Of a DNA stretch of 64,000 bases, positions 11,601 through 22,473 are shown piece by piece (positions within the stretch are counted from its first letter, which is position 1; the number at the start of each line of letters is the position of its first letter). The notes beneath the pieces were generated by a model. It was given only the letters and a program-made list of their open reading frames with translations, had not been told where the DNA came from and made no database searches. The position numbers and the translations under genes were made by a program. The stretch is taken from contig NC_135244.1 of the NCBI RefSeq assembly GCF_947623445.1, positions 9,548,001 to 9,612,000 on the forward strand, given 5' to 3'. Source of the stretch: Clavelina lepadiformis. Taxonomy: Eukaryota; Chordata; Ascidiacea; Aplousobranchia; Clavelinidae.

Positions 11601-13604
11601 ACAGAAGAATGGATGTACAGAGGATGTAACAAAACATTGTTTAAGAAAAGAGTTACACGATTGACAAAAAATAAGGTTAACTTGATTGTCAAGTCATGGC
11701 CGGATTTAAGGTGAGGGGCACCACTTTGGTGCCATCATTTTTTGGCCAGCTACATTGTGTCACAAATGAGAAAAATTAAAGTGATGTATAATTCAAAAAT
11801 ATTCACCATATTCAAAGTTTGCCTAAATTTACTCTTTAATTTTTCCAATATTTAAATTGCATTTTTTTAAACTAAAACTAATTTAAAGCCGGCTGCACAC
11901 GTCGATGGCTCAAATAGGACTTGAAAAAACTAACGTAGGTTACATAGGGGACCATAATCGGGACAAAAGCCGGATTAAAGCCGTTATGGGCCTGGGTCTA
12001 AAAGGTACCAAGGAGCAGGATTAAGGAATTATACGTGGAATTTTATCTCTTACATTTAATATAGATAGGCATACCATATTTTAACGGTTGAAAACCGGGA
12101 CGCTTCGGAACAACGAGCCTTATCAGATAAAGGCTTTTGCAGAAGGAAATGCAAACAAGTACCAGTACGCAATAAGCTTGTAATGAAAAGTGGTATATGG
12201 TACCTTAACCTATAAGGTTTACCCACTTCACTACAAAGGTCACACAACAATGACAACTGTATATTCTGATTATATTTGAAGCTTCATTGAACGAATACAT
12301 CAAGATAAAGCATTGGGACAGCTACATAATAAAGTCGACCATTTTCTAGGGTTAACTTAGTAGACTGTAACGCATTGAACAACTATGAACAACAACACAC
12401 GCAATGCAGGCATCCACGACATTTTTGTCACGACTTAATACGATAAGCAGAGAGTAATTGATTACGTAACGTAATGCTTTGCTTTGCCGATTTCCGTAAA
12501 CAAAACAGTATTCTATGCGGCATTCTATTTGCAGGTAATCTTATCATATCATCACAAGCTCTTTCAATAACCTAACTGCAAAAAAGACACCTCCTCCTAC
12601 TTCCCTACTATTACTGAACTATCGAACGCGCTAACAATCAACCCACTACTGGACCAATTACATGCTAAAATGACGTAACGATTACTTTCACATTTAACAA
12701 ACGAAACAAGAACAGTAGAAAACTAATCAGGCATATATTACTCTTCAACAAGTTGACTAAACAGACCAATCACAGCATGCTAACTTTCGTGAAGTGTAGG
12801 ACAATGTTGGCTGACTAAGTTCCAAAGCGGTACTTTTTGGTTAACTTACCAGGACGCCGGGACAAAGCCTTAAAAACCGGGACTGTCCCGGCTAAAACGG
12901 GACGTAGGGTAAGCCTAAATAGTAAATATAACTTAGACAAAAATGCATACAGAATATTTTCAAACAGTATTCCCCCAAGCATGTAACAAAAATTCCTTAT
13001 CTTTCAAATATTTAATTAACACATTACTTATAAATCAGATTAAAAACTTTGATTGTTTAAGCAGACAGATATAAGAAGCTACCTCTATTATTATTTTTGA
13101 AATTTGAACTGCGACTGCACATTAGGGGAATTACCTCCTAACACAATTTTTTTTCATTGTTCTTTCTATAATTGGAATCAATCAATTATATTATTTGACA
13201 ACCTAACCAAGGTGTTTATTTGCAAAATTCCTGATATATGTTGCCCAGCACTCCACTTTTCGAGTGAGCGCCTGTGCAGGAATTCTTTTTACAGTGTAAT
13301 TCTTGTATTAGCTGTTCTTTTAATTCAATATGGTGCAGCTTAGTCTAACTCTATTGCGCAGCGCGCGCAACAAATCACAACCACGAACCAAGTTTGATTT
13401 AACAGAAAACAAGTGTAGCCTATAAAAAAATAAGATCCAAACAATGTTAATTTTGAAAAACAAACATGCCGCTAGTAAACACATGTCAAACGAGGCCTAA
13501 TAATGATATTTTTATGCTGAGTTTATTAAGTACATCGCAATTCATAAAGTTAAACGTAGCATAAGAATAAGTCTGCGATACATAGGGTGGTGTTTGTGTC
13601 TATC
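8683..13604. other. Intergenic, no gene recognised
   Basis: All ORFs here are under 80 codons and none resembles a known family. A GC-rich stretch at 12840-12916 with repeated CCGGGAC/GTCCCGG motifs and a matching AGGC-start segment at 12067 may be a decayed hAT-like element, but no target duplication is clear. 11460-11700 looks like a repeat fragment. The rest shows no structure I can name. Confidence 0.6.
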
Positions 13605-15225
13605 TATGGAACGCCAACGCCGCAAAAATAGCAAAGTGTTAAATTGAATCGCAAGTATGCAGTTTATGTATTGTTTTCATAATTTGATTGGAAGGTTTTC
13701 AAACGTAACTTTATAGATTCAAATCACGAAACAACAAGCCAAACGTCAAAACCGGCATTCAAACGGGCTTTTCTGTGATTGCTGTTGCACGATTCATATG
13801 CCAATTATCAAAATGGTTTCGCAACATTTACAATTACACCACAGTTTTATAAACTTGATTTTTTTAAATCAAACCACGACATTTTAAGTCAGATATAAGA
13901 ACTGCAAAGCAAACTGGCTGTTGGCAAGTCACAATGCCTAATGGCAAATGGTATTTTCTTTAATCGGATTGCAGTTTTGTTAATCACATGTCGGTTTTTT
14001 GAATCATGTAACTTATACCATGAATTATAAAATGGCCAAATGATTGGAAATTAGTCTTCGTGAATTAAAAATGGGCGAACCAATTTGCAAAATACATGCG
14101 TGATTAAACAAACATGCATTCCTAAAAGCACTAAATGATTCTATAAAAGTACGTATGAATCGCATAACGTCTTCATGAATTGCCAAGTATAGATGGATCG
14201 GCAAATGTATAGATGATTTGCCAAAAGTACATGATTCGCTAAATGTACATGATTCGGTAAATGTATGCATGAATCCCCAAATGTACGTGATTCGACAAAT
14301 GCATGAATGAATCGCCAAATGTACGTGATTCGACAAATGCATGAATGAATCGCTAAATATACGTGATTCGATAAATGTATGCGTGAATCGCCAAATGTAC
14401 GTGATTCGATAAATGTATGCGTGAATCGCCAAATGTACATGATTCGATAAATGTATGCGTGAATCGCCAAATGTACATGATTCGATAAATGTATGCGTGA
14501 ATCGCCAAATGTACGTGATTCGATAAATGTATGCGTGAATCGCCAAATGTACATGATTCGATAAATGTATGCGTGAATCGCCAAATGTACATGATTCGAT
14601 AAATGTATGCGTGAATCGCCAAATGTACATGATTCGATAAATGTATGCGTGAATCGCCAAATGTACATGATTCGATAAATGTATGCGTGAATCGCCAAAT
14701 GTACATGATTCGATAAATGTATGCGTGAATCGCCAAATGTACATGATTCGATAAATGTATGCGTGAATCGCCAAATGTACATGATTCGATAAATGTATGC
14801 GTGAATCGCCAAATGTACATGATTCGATAAATGTATGGATGGTTCGTTGTTAGAGTGCGCCGCGCCAAGTGTGCAAAAATGTCTCTCTTGGGGAAAAAAT
14901 GTCTCTCTTGGGAATACCAAGAAGAAAAATCCTATTCTGGCTAGTCTTTCAAGAGCGCCTTTTAGCGTTTTATTAAGCAGCACATGAGGTTGGTTGGGTT
15001 TCTTTCATTTTGCAGTCAAAATTGCAGACCTGAATGGAAAGGAATTAACAATTGCAAGAGTGCAGGGTTGTAGTATTGGCTACTTAAGTATAACACGTTA
15101 TCAGTAACTTGCTTTTTGTAGACAAGTTGATTAAAGTTAAAGTCTGTTTGTCCATACAACGTTTTAAACAACCCCATTACAATTTCAAGAAATGGAAGGA
15201 TTTGGGAGGTAAGCCTACGTAAATT
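13605..15225 (+). repeat. Left terminal inverted repeat, outer copy
   Basis: 1,621 bp from the outer tip to the point where similarity to the right end stops. In order it holds the 19-bp tip, a region of scattered AATCACG/GATTCA half-units, the 38-bp array, a unique stretch, and a short exon with ATG (15192-15208) followed by a GTAAGC donor. Compared with the right repeat it lacks about 257 bp next to 14925. Confidence 0.88.
14230..14840. repeat. 38-bp subterminal tandem array (left, outer)
   Basis: About 16 units of 38 bp. Each unit is a diverged dimer: one half reads CGAATCATGTACATTTGG, the other CGATTCACGCATACATTTAT in the opposite-strand orientation. About 12 consecutive units are almost identical, and the proximal four are variants. 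Likely transposase-binding sites. The period is 3n+2 and the unit has no stop, so long meaningless ORFs appear in all three reverse frames. Confidence 0.93.
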
Positions 15226-16622
15226 CGGGGCAAATATCAAATGCATAACCACATGCAGAATGAATCTTCTTATGATGGAGATATTCAGTTTGCAAGTGAT
15301 CTTTGTTGTAGGTGTCATTTTTGCTGTACTTTACATCTGTTTTTGCGTTTTTACAGTGACTTGATGAACTTGTTGTCTACCGAAAATACACAACAGGAAG
15401 CCCCCTCAACCTCAGGAACAGTGCGAAGCACATTAAATAGATTATTTGGAAGGGTAAGGTTCAAGATAAAGGTTACAAGGTGTACTCTATTGATATGTAG
15501 GCCTAGGTTATATTCCAGTATACAATGAGACCTCGTTAATCCGAACCCCGAACAACCAAAATCCCCGCTATCCGACACAAAACTGCCGGGAACGGATTTG
15601 ATTCTATGCATTTACCCCTTTAATCCGGAAACCCCGCTTTCCGACTCCGACACAAAAGTTTTGGAACAAATATGCTAACAGCGTGGTCCAGCTTCCTTTC
15701 ATCGCTGGCCAAAATCAGAAGTTTTTTTTATCTTGCGGGCCAATGTTTTTAAATTAGAACTGAAGAACAATGTATTAAGAACAATGAAGAACGTATTACG
15801 TTTGTCGTGTTAAATGTAATTTGTTAGACTTGTGCTAAACGATGAATGTTAAGTTGTGAACGTATTATAATCGGAATCTGTACAGTTCCTACAATAAAGG
15901 ATTGTTTTCTAATAAACGGCATCTGTTAATCGTGATAGCTTTCGGCCAGTGCCAGTAGTAACACGTTAAGGTTAGAGATTTCTAACCGCACGCAACCACG
16001 GAGTCAGATCATTAATTCGGCAGGTAAATTAAGACCGAATAGCAAGTTAAACCAACCAGCGACCTCCGCAAATCAATAGCCGATTATCTACGCATAATAA
16101 CGTTGCGGTCTTTATTGATTCAAAAGTACATTACTGTACAGCATTGCGCTTTGTTTGTTCATCAACAGTAACCGACAACGCTTCCGCGGTCGCAAAAAAA
16201 ATATGTACAGTACATCGGTTGAGTGCGGCAATCTATTGAAGACATACTGTTGCAACTCAATCGTGCTATCAGCTTTTGATATCGCATTGCGCAAAGATTA
16301 GAAATATAAACCATCTCTTTAACCATTTCACCTCTTTATACTGTTTGTCATAGATTGCAAATGAAAATTGATAAATAATGCCATTAAGTTCTATTTCACG
16401 TTTTAAATTTTTATTTTAAGAGTTCAAATGCAAGAAGTCATCAAACACAACCTTATTGTAGACCGTCATGCACTAGAACGCAGAAGCATCCAAAAGGTGA
16501 TACTGTGGTTTTTTTAATACCACAATAATGCTAGAGTAGTAGTGAACATCATTGCATGGTTGTCGTTACATCAACTTACTGTGTTCAGTTTTTTCAGAAA
16601 AAACTTTTACTAAGGTAATGTG
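15192..16622 (+). pseudogene. HECT ligase gene, outer copy: 5' part, cut by the inner transposon
   Basis: Exons 1-3 (15192-15208, 15357-15453, 16421-16496) and the first 25 bases of exon 4 (16598-16622). They match the inner gene at +3018. The reading frame is broken off at the AATGTG insertion site, and the rest of the gene lies 10.3 kb away at 26923-29701. In this state the outer gene can hardly give a normal transcript. Confidence 0.85.
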
Positions 16623-18243
16623 TATGGAACGCCAACGCCGCAAAAATAGCAAAGTGTTAAATTGAATCGCAAGTATGCAGTTTATGTATTGTTTTCATAA
16701 TTTGATTGGAAGGTTTTCAAACGTAACTTTATAGATTCAAATCACGAAACAACAAGCCAAACGTCAAAACCGGCATTCAAACGGGCTTTTCTGTGATTGC
16801 TGTTGCACGATTCATATGCCAATTATCAAAATGGTTTCGCAACATTTACAATTACACCACAGTTTTATAAACTTGATTTTTTTAAATCAAACCACGACAT
16901 TTTAAGTCAGATATAAGAACTGCAAAGCAAACTGGCTGTTGGCAAGTCACAATGCCTAATGGCAAATGGTATTTTCTTTAATCGGATTGCAGTTTTGTTA
17001 ATCACATGTCGGTTTTTTGAATCATGTAACTTATACCATGAATTATAAAATGGCCAAATGATTGGAAATTAGTCTTCGTGAATTAAAAATGGGCGAACCA
17101 ATTTGCAAAATACATGCGTGATTAAACAAACATGCATTCCTAAAAGCACTAAATGATTCTATAAAAGTACGTATGAATCGCATAACGTCTTCATGAATTG
17201 CCAAGTATAGATGGATCGGCAAATGTATAGATGATTTGCCAAAAGTACATGATTCGCTAAATGTACATGATTCGGTAAATGTATGCATGAATCCCCAAAT
17301 GTACGTGATTCGACAAATGCATGAATGAATCGCCAAATGTACGTGATTCGACAAATGCATGAATGAATCGCTAAATATACGTGATTCGATAAATGTATGC
17401 GTGAATCGCCAAATGTACGTGATTCGATAAATGTATGCGTGAATCGCCAAATGTACATGATTCGATAAATGTATGCGTGAATCGCCAAATGTACATGATT
17501 CGATAAATGTATGCGTGAATCGCCAAATGTACGTGATTCGATAAATGTATGCGTGAATCGCCAAATGTACATGATTCGATAAATGTATGCGTGAATCGCC
17601 AAATGTACATGATTCGATAAATGTATGCGTGAATCGCCAAATGTACATGATTCGATAAATGTATGCGTGAATCGCCAAATGTACATGATTCGATAAATGT
17701 ATGCGTGAATCGCCAAATGTACATGATTCGATAAATGTATGCGTGAATCGCCAAATGTACATGATTCGATAAATGTATGCGTGAATCGCCAAATGTACAT
17801 GATTCGATAAATGTATGCGTGAATCGCCAAATGTACATGATTCGATAAATGTATGGATGGTTCGTTGTTAGAGTGCGCCGCGCCAAGTGTGCAAAAATGT
17901 CTCTCTTGGGGAAAAAATGTCTCTCTTGGGAATACCAAGAAGAAAAATCCTATTCTGGCTAGTCTTTCAAGAGCGCCTTTTAGCGTTTTATTAAGCAGCA
18001 CATGAGGTTGGTTGGGTTTCTTTCATTTTGCAGTCAAAATTGCAGACCTGAATGGAAAGGAATTAACAATTGCAAGAGTGCAGGGTTGTAGTATTGGCTA
18101 CTTAAGTATAACACGTTATCAGTAACTTGCTTTTTGTAGACAAGTTGATTAAAGTTAAAGTCTGTTTGTCCATACAACGTTTTAAACAACCCCATTACAA
18201 TTTCAAGAAATGGAAGGATTTGGGAGGTAAGCCTACGTAAATT
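16623..18243 (+). repeat. Left terminal inverted repeat, inner copy
   Basis: Same sequence as the outer left repeat, offset by 3018 bp, with the same array length and the same gap relative to the right repeat. The shared start exon is at 18210-18226. Confidence 0.88.
17248..17858. repeat. 38-bp subterminal tandem array (left, inner)
   Basis: Same unit number and the same variant order as the outer left array, 3018 bp further on. Tandem arrays normally drift in copy number quickly, so equal length points to a very recent common origin of the two copies. Confidence 0.93.
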
Positions 18244-21200
18244 CGGGGCAAATATCAAATGCATAACCACATGCAGAATGAATCTTCTTATGATGGAGAT
18301 ATTCAGTTTGCAAGTGATCTTTGTTGTAGGTGTCATTTTTGCTGTACTTTACATCTGTTTTTGCGTTTTTACAGTGACTTGATGAACTTGTTGTCTACCG
18401 AAAATACACAACAGGAAGCCCCCTCAACCTCAGGAACAGTGCGAAGCACATTAAATAGATTATTTGGAAGGGTAAGGTTCAAGATAAAGGTTACAAGGTG
18501 TACTCTATTGATATGTAGGCCTAGGTTATATTCCAGTATACAATGAGACCTCGTTAATCCGAACCCCGAACAACCAAAATCCCCGCTATCCGACACAAAA
18601 CTGCCGGGAACGGATTTGATTCTATGCATTTACCCCTTTAATCCGGAAACCCCGCTTTCCGACTCCGACACAAAAGTTTTGGAACAAATATGCTAACAGC
18701 GTGGTCCAGCTTCCTTTCATCGCTGGCCAAAATCAGAAGTTTTTTTTATCTTGCGGGCCAATGTTTTTAAATTAGAACTGAAGAACAATGTATTAAGAAC
18801 AATGAAGAACGTATTACGTTTGTCGTGTTAAATGTAATTTGTTAGACTTGTGCTAAACGATGAATGTTAAGTTGTGAACGTATTATAATCGGAATCTGTA
18901 CAGTTCCTACAATAAAGGATTGTTTTCTAATAAACGGCATCTGTTAATCGTGATAGCTTTCGGCCAGTGCCAGTAGTAACACGTTAAGGTTAGAGATTTC
19001 TAACCGCACGCAACCACGGAGTCAGATCATTAATTCGGCAGGTAAATTAAGACCGAATAGCAAGTTAAACCAACCAGCGACCTCCGCAAATCAATAGCCG
19101 ATTATCTACGCATAATAACGTTGCGGTCTTTATTGATTCAAAAGTACATTACTGTACAGCATTGCGCTTTGTTTGTTCATCAACAGTAACCGACAACGCT
19201 TCCGCGGTCGCAAAAAAAATATGTACAGTACATCGGTTGAGTGCGGCAATCTATTGAAGACATACTGTTGCAACTCAATCGTGCTATCAGCTTTTGATAT
19301 CGCATTGCGCAAAGATTAGAAATATAAACCATCTCTTTAACCATTTCACCTCTTTATACTGTTTGTCATAGATTGCAAATGAAAATTGATAAATAATGCC
19401 ATTAAGTTCTATTTCACGTTTTAAATTTTTATTTTAAGAGTTCAAATGCAAGAAGTCATCAAACACAACCTTATTGTAGACCGTCATGCACTAGAACGCA
19501 GAAGCATCCAAAAGGTGATACTGTGGTTTTTTTAATACCACAATAATGCTAGAGTAGTAGTGAACATCATTGCATGGTTGTCGTTACATCAACTTACTGT
19601 GTTCAGTTTTTTCAGAAAAAACTTTTACTAAGGTAATGTGTATTGTACCTGAATTGAACCAAGACAAGCCGCCGTCAGCTCAACAAAAGTTAGATTTGTT
19701 CAAATGTGGACTCGGCGAAAAAGCGGTTACATTTGCTGCTCTTGACACAAAAGAGGAATTGGACCAAAAGCTGAAAAGGTTCAGTGTTTTGTACTTCACA
19801 GTTTTGCTTATATGGCTTTAAAAGTAGTTTACTGCTTTAGTACTCTCATTAAAACTGTTTTCTACAGCGCTTTTCCGCCATTGTCTGAGTGTGGAGGGTA
19901 TTGTATATTGGTTAATTCTGGCAAGGGGCTGATAAATATATCTTTCGGACCTTGTGAAGCCATGATGCTTAAGAAGGCATTGGGTACAGGAAAGGTTTAT
20001 TTGAGGCCTATCCAAAAAAACATATCTCTTTCATCCTTTGAAAACAAATCGCAAAATGTAGAAAAATGCTTGACTTGTGGGGAAGTTATTTCACTTCCAG
20101 AAATGCAACAACATATCTTAGAAAAACACAAGGTATAAATGAAATTTGTTACTACGTCAGTACACTTCTACCATATGATATATTTAACTGCATCCAAGCA
20201 CTCTATGGTAGAACACGTCAGTCGAGCAATCAAGTAATTCAGTAATGTCTGAAGATGATGACAGTTTGCCCAGTTTCTCTCAAAGTTCCAACGCACAATC
20301 ATCCTCAGTGTCAGGTCCAGAGCAGTTCAATGCACCAGTAGATGTACCATCTATACTAATTAATGACAGTGACAATGAAGACATAATCGTTGGAGCAATT
20401 AATGACAAAATATCCGGAGATCCTTCTCACTCAGATGGTGCAGTCATCAGTTCTTTGATGGAAAAGCTGAGGAGCATAATGCAAGAATTTTAATATGTTA
20501 TACATTACATCAAAATATTATAATACTTTCAGAACAGAAGAGTTTTAGAAACATTGTTTTAAAAAAAATTTTTTGATTTCATAGTAGCTCAGCGAATTAG
20601 TAATACGTCAAGCAGATGTATTGTATTAGGCTATGTACTAGCACTAAAAGATAATACATGTTGATTATTTCATTAATGTTTAGGAAACATGATGAAGAAG
20701 AGCCTTGTCAAATTTTAAGATTGTATCAGAGTCTATTTCTTCAGGGTAGACAGTTAGATGCAGACGAAACTATGGCAGTACAAGATGGCGAGGTTTCCCA
20801 CATTTTTGTTTCCAGAGCAAATCCTCTGGAAACAGCTGCAGAAGAAATGTTGGGCTTGGAAAATATTAGGTTTCCTTTATGTGTTCAGTTTTATGGCGAA
20901 ACAGCATTGGATACTGGTGGTCCACGTAGAGACTTTTTCAGGTACAAATAAAGTGTAACTTGATGGCTTTTACCTGGTAGCTGGACCACATGAGATAATT
21001 TTTTTCTATTCGTAGATTAATGAAAGGATTTCTTGCAAGTGTTGTTTTAATTATTCAATTTGTTAAAAACTTTACTTGCAGAATAATGATCCAAGCTATG
21101 ATGGAGAAAAATATTTTCGAAGAGAAAGAAAACAACGTAACTCTGTGCAAAAATGAAAGTCTTGTGCATAAACAATGGTATTATGTATGTGGACTTGTTG

Positions 21201-22419
21201 TAGGTAAATTTGAGTTCCCATGTGTAACTATTGTATGTTTATGTGTTTCTCAGAAACAGTTGTAATTTTTTTAGGTCTTAGTTGCTTGGAAGGCGGAGAT
21301 AATATCCATTTAAAGGAAGAGTTATTGACGGAAATTGGTACCGATATATATACAAAACAATTTCAGCAAGGATTGTGCAAATGTGGAATAATGAAAGTAC
21401 TTACATCTGATTAGAAATTTTATAACATATATTATACAAGTCTGATAGAATATGAAGCTTCAGCTAATATGTTTCACAATACACAGATGCGTCCATTGTA
21501 ATGCGTGTTCTCATGTTGTTATAACTAGCCCCAATCCATACATGCCTTCTTGAAATGCGACACGTTTTGTACATCGTAACAATACAGCCTAATTTCTGAT
21601 AAAGTTGCTAATGACTTGAAACTATTCTGCTATGCGTGTTAATATAGACAAGTTTGTTATGGTGTTTCTTGCTTTTTAAGCTTCTTACAGCATTTCCGGT
21701 ATTGAAATATATCTGGACTAATCCAGCAAACCGAATTGTTACGGTTGGGAAGTTGTTGAATAATTTTAAAGTGAACTTCTCTCCGGAAGGGAGCAATAGT
21801 AGAAAGGATGAGGAGAGGGCATACAGCATCTTCGTAAGCTATGTCCGTGAAGTTGCAGGTGAACATGATATTTAAGCAGTCGTAAGTTTGAGGCAAAATG
21901 TCAAGCAGAAGTAATTGATAAAAAGTGATTCATTATTAATTTATTATTGATGGCACTTTCTATGTTTAGCTATTCTGCGCTCTTTGAAGTTAAATATTTG
22001 TAAGCATAGCATACCGACAACTAGTTTTAACTTCATCAATCTGTTAAAGTTAATTGATGTGCGGCCGTTGTAAAGATGATGTCGTTTTTGGCGTATTAAG
22101 GCTGTTGTATTGTAAATAGATATCCAAAACAGTAAACATAAACGTTCATTTAGGTGCTGGAAGAAAAGACTTTATTTCCATCAATTTGCAGTCAATCTTG
22201 GCTTACATTACTGGCAATTCGTCAATACCTGTGCTTGGATTTAACCCCCCTGCAACAATCTCATTTCAAGCAGACCATGGTGCGTTTCTACCGCAAGCTC
22301 ACACATGCATCAACCAGTTTGTGCTGAGTAGAGTACAACATGGTGCAAATCCGGAGACAGTAAAACGAGGCCTTGACTGGGCATTTTCGTCGATGGACTT
22401 TGGAGCAGAAAATGTGTGA
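18210..22419 (+). CDS. Transposon-borne HECT E3 ubiquitin ligase (G2E3-like), inner copy
   Basis: Predicted exons: 18210-18226, 18375-18471, 19439-19514, 19616-19778, 19868-20132, about 20212-20490, 20684-20941, 21082-21203, 21275-21396, 21681-21858, 22154-22419. Phases agree at all junctions except exon 6/7, whose exact joint I could not settle. The start exon (MEGFG) lies in the left inverted repeat. In order the roughly 610-aa product has a Ser/Thr/Gln-rich leader, a basic stretch, a region like fish G2E3-like proteins (LGEKAVTF; GKVYLRPIQKNISL), a CCHH zinc finger (CLTCGEVISLPEMQQHILEK, then H), and an acidic linker with SILINDSDNED. The HECT N-lobe carries VQFYGETALDTGGPRRDFF, and the C-lobe ends with LPQAHTCINQFVL. 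The Cys in HTC is the expected ubiquitin-accepting residue. The region after GLSCLEGG is shorter than I remember for the family. Its role in transposition is unknown. Confidence 0.8.
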
Positions 22420-22473
22420 CATAATTGGGACTCGGTTTATTTGTCAGTGTAAAGTAATTGAACGCATTACATT

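Noticed and set aside
11460-11700. Retroelement-like tail (TTCTACACGAGCTTTCGAGC followed by GAAGAAG-type complement)
   Set aside because: Resembles the 3' ends of some retroelements, but no reverse transcriptase or end repeat is visible, so the family cannot be assigned.
12067-12916. Candidate hAT-like element with AGGCATACC and GTAAGCCT ends and CCGGGAC motifs
   Set aside because: The ends are only loosely inverted and no 8-bp target duplication could be read.
14230-14840. CRISPR-like array of regularly spaced repeats
   Set aside because: Units are contiguous without unique spacers, the genome is eukaryotic, and the arrays sit inside transposon inverted repeats.
14025-14983. ORFs of 171-285 codons repeated at 14 kb, 17 kb, 25.6 kb, 33 kb and 34.8 kb
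   Set aside because: They are translations of the 38-bp tandem array in every phase, with no conserved domain and a peptide period equal to the DNA period.
15528-15660. Tigger-like tip (GAGACCTCGTTAATCCGAAC) inside the HECT gene's second intron
   Set aside because: Only one end is seen, with no matching inverted end or TA-flanked partner before the next exon.
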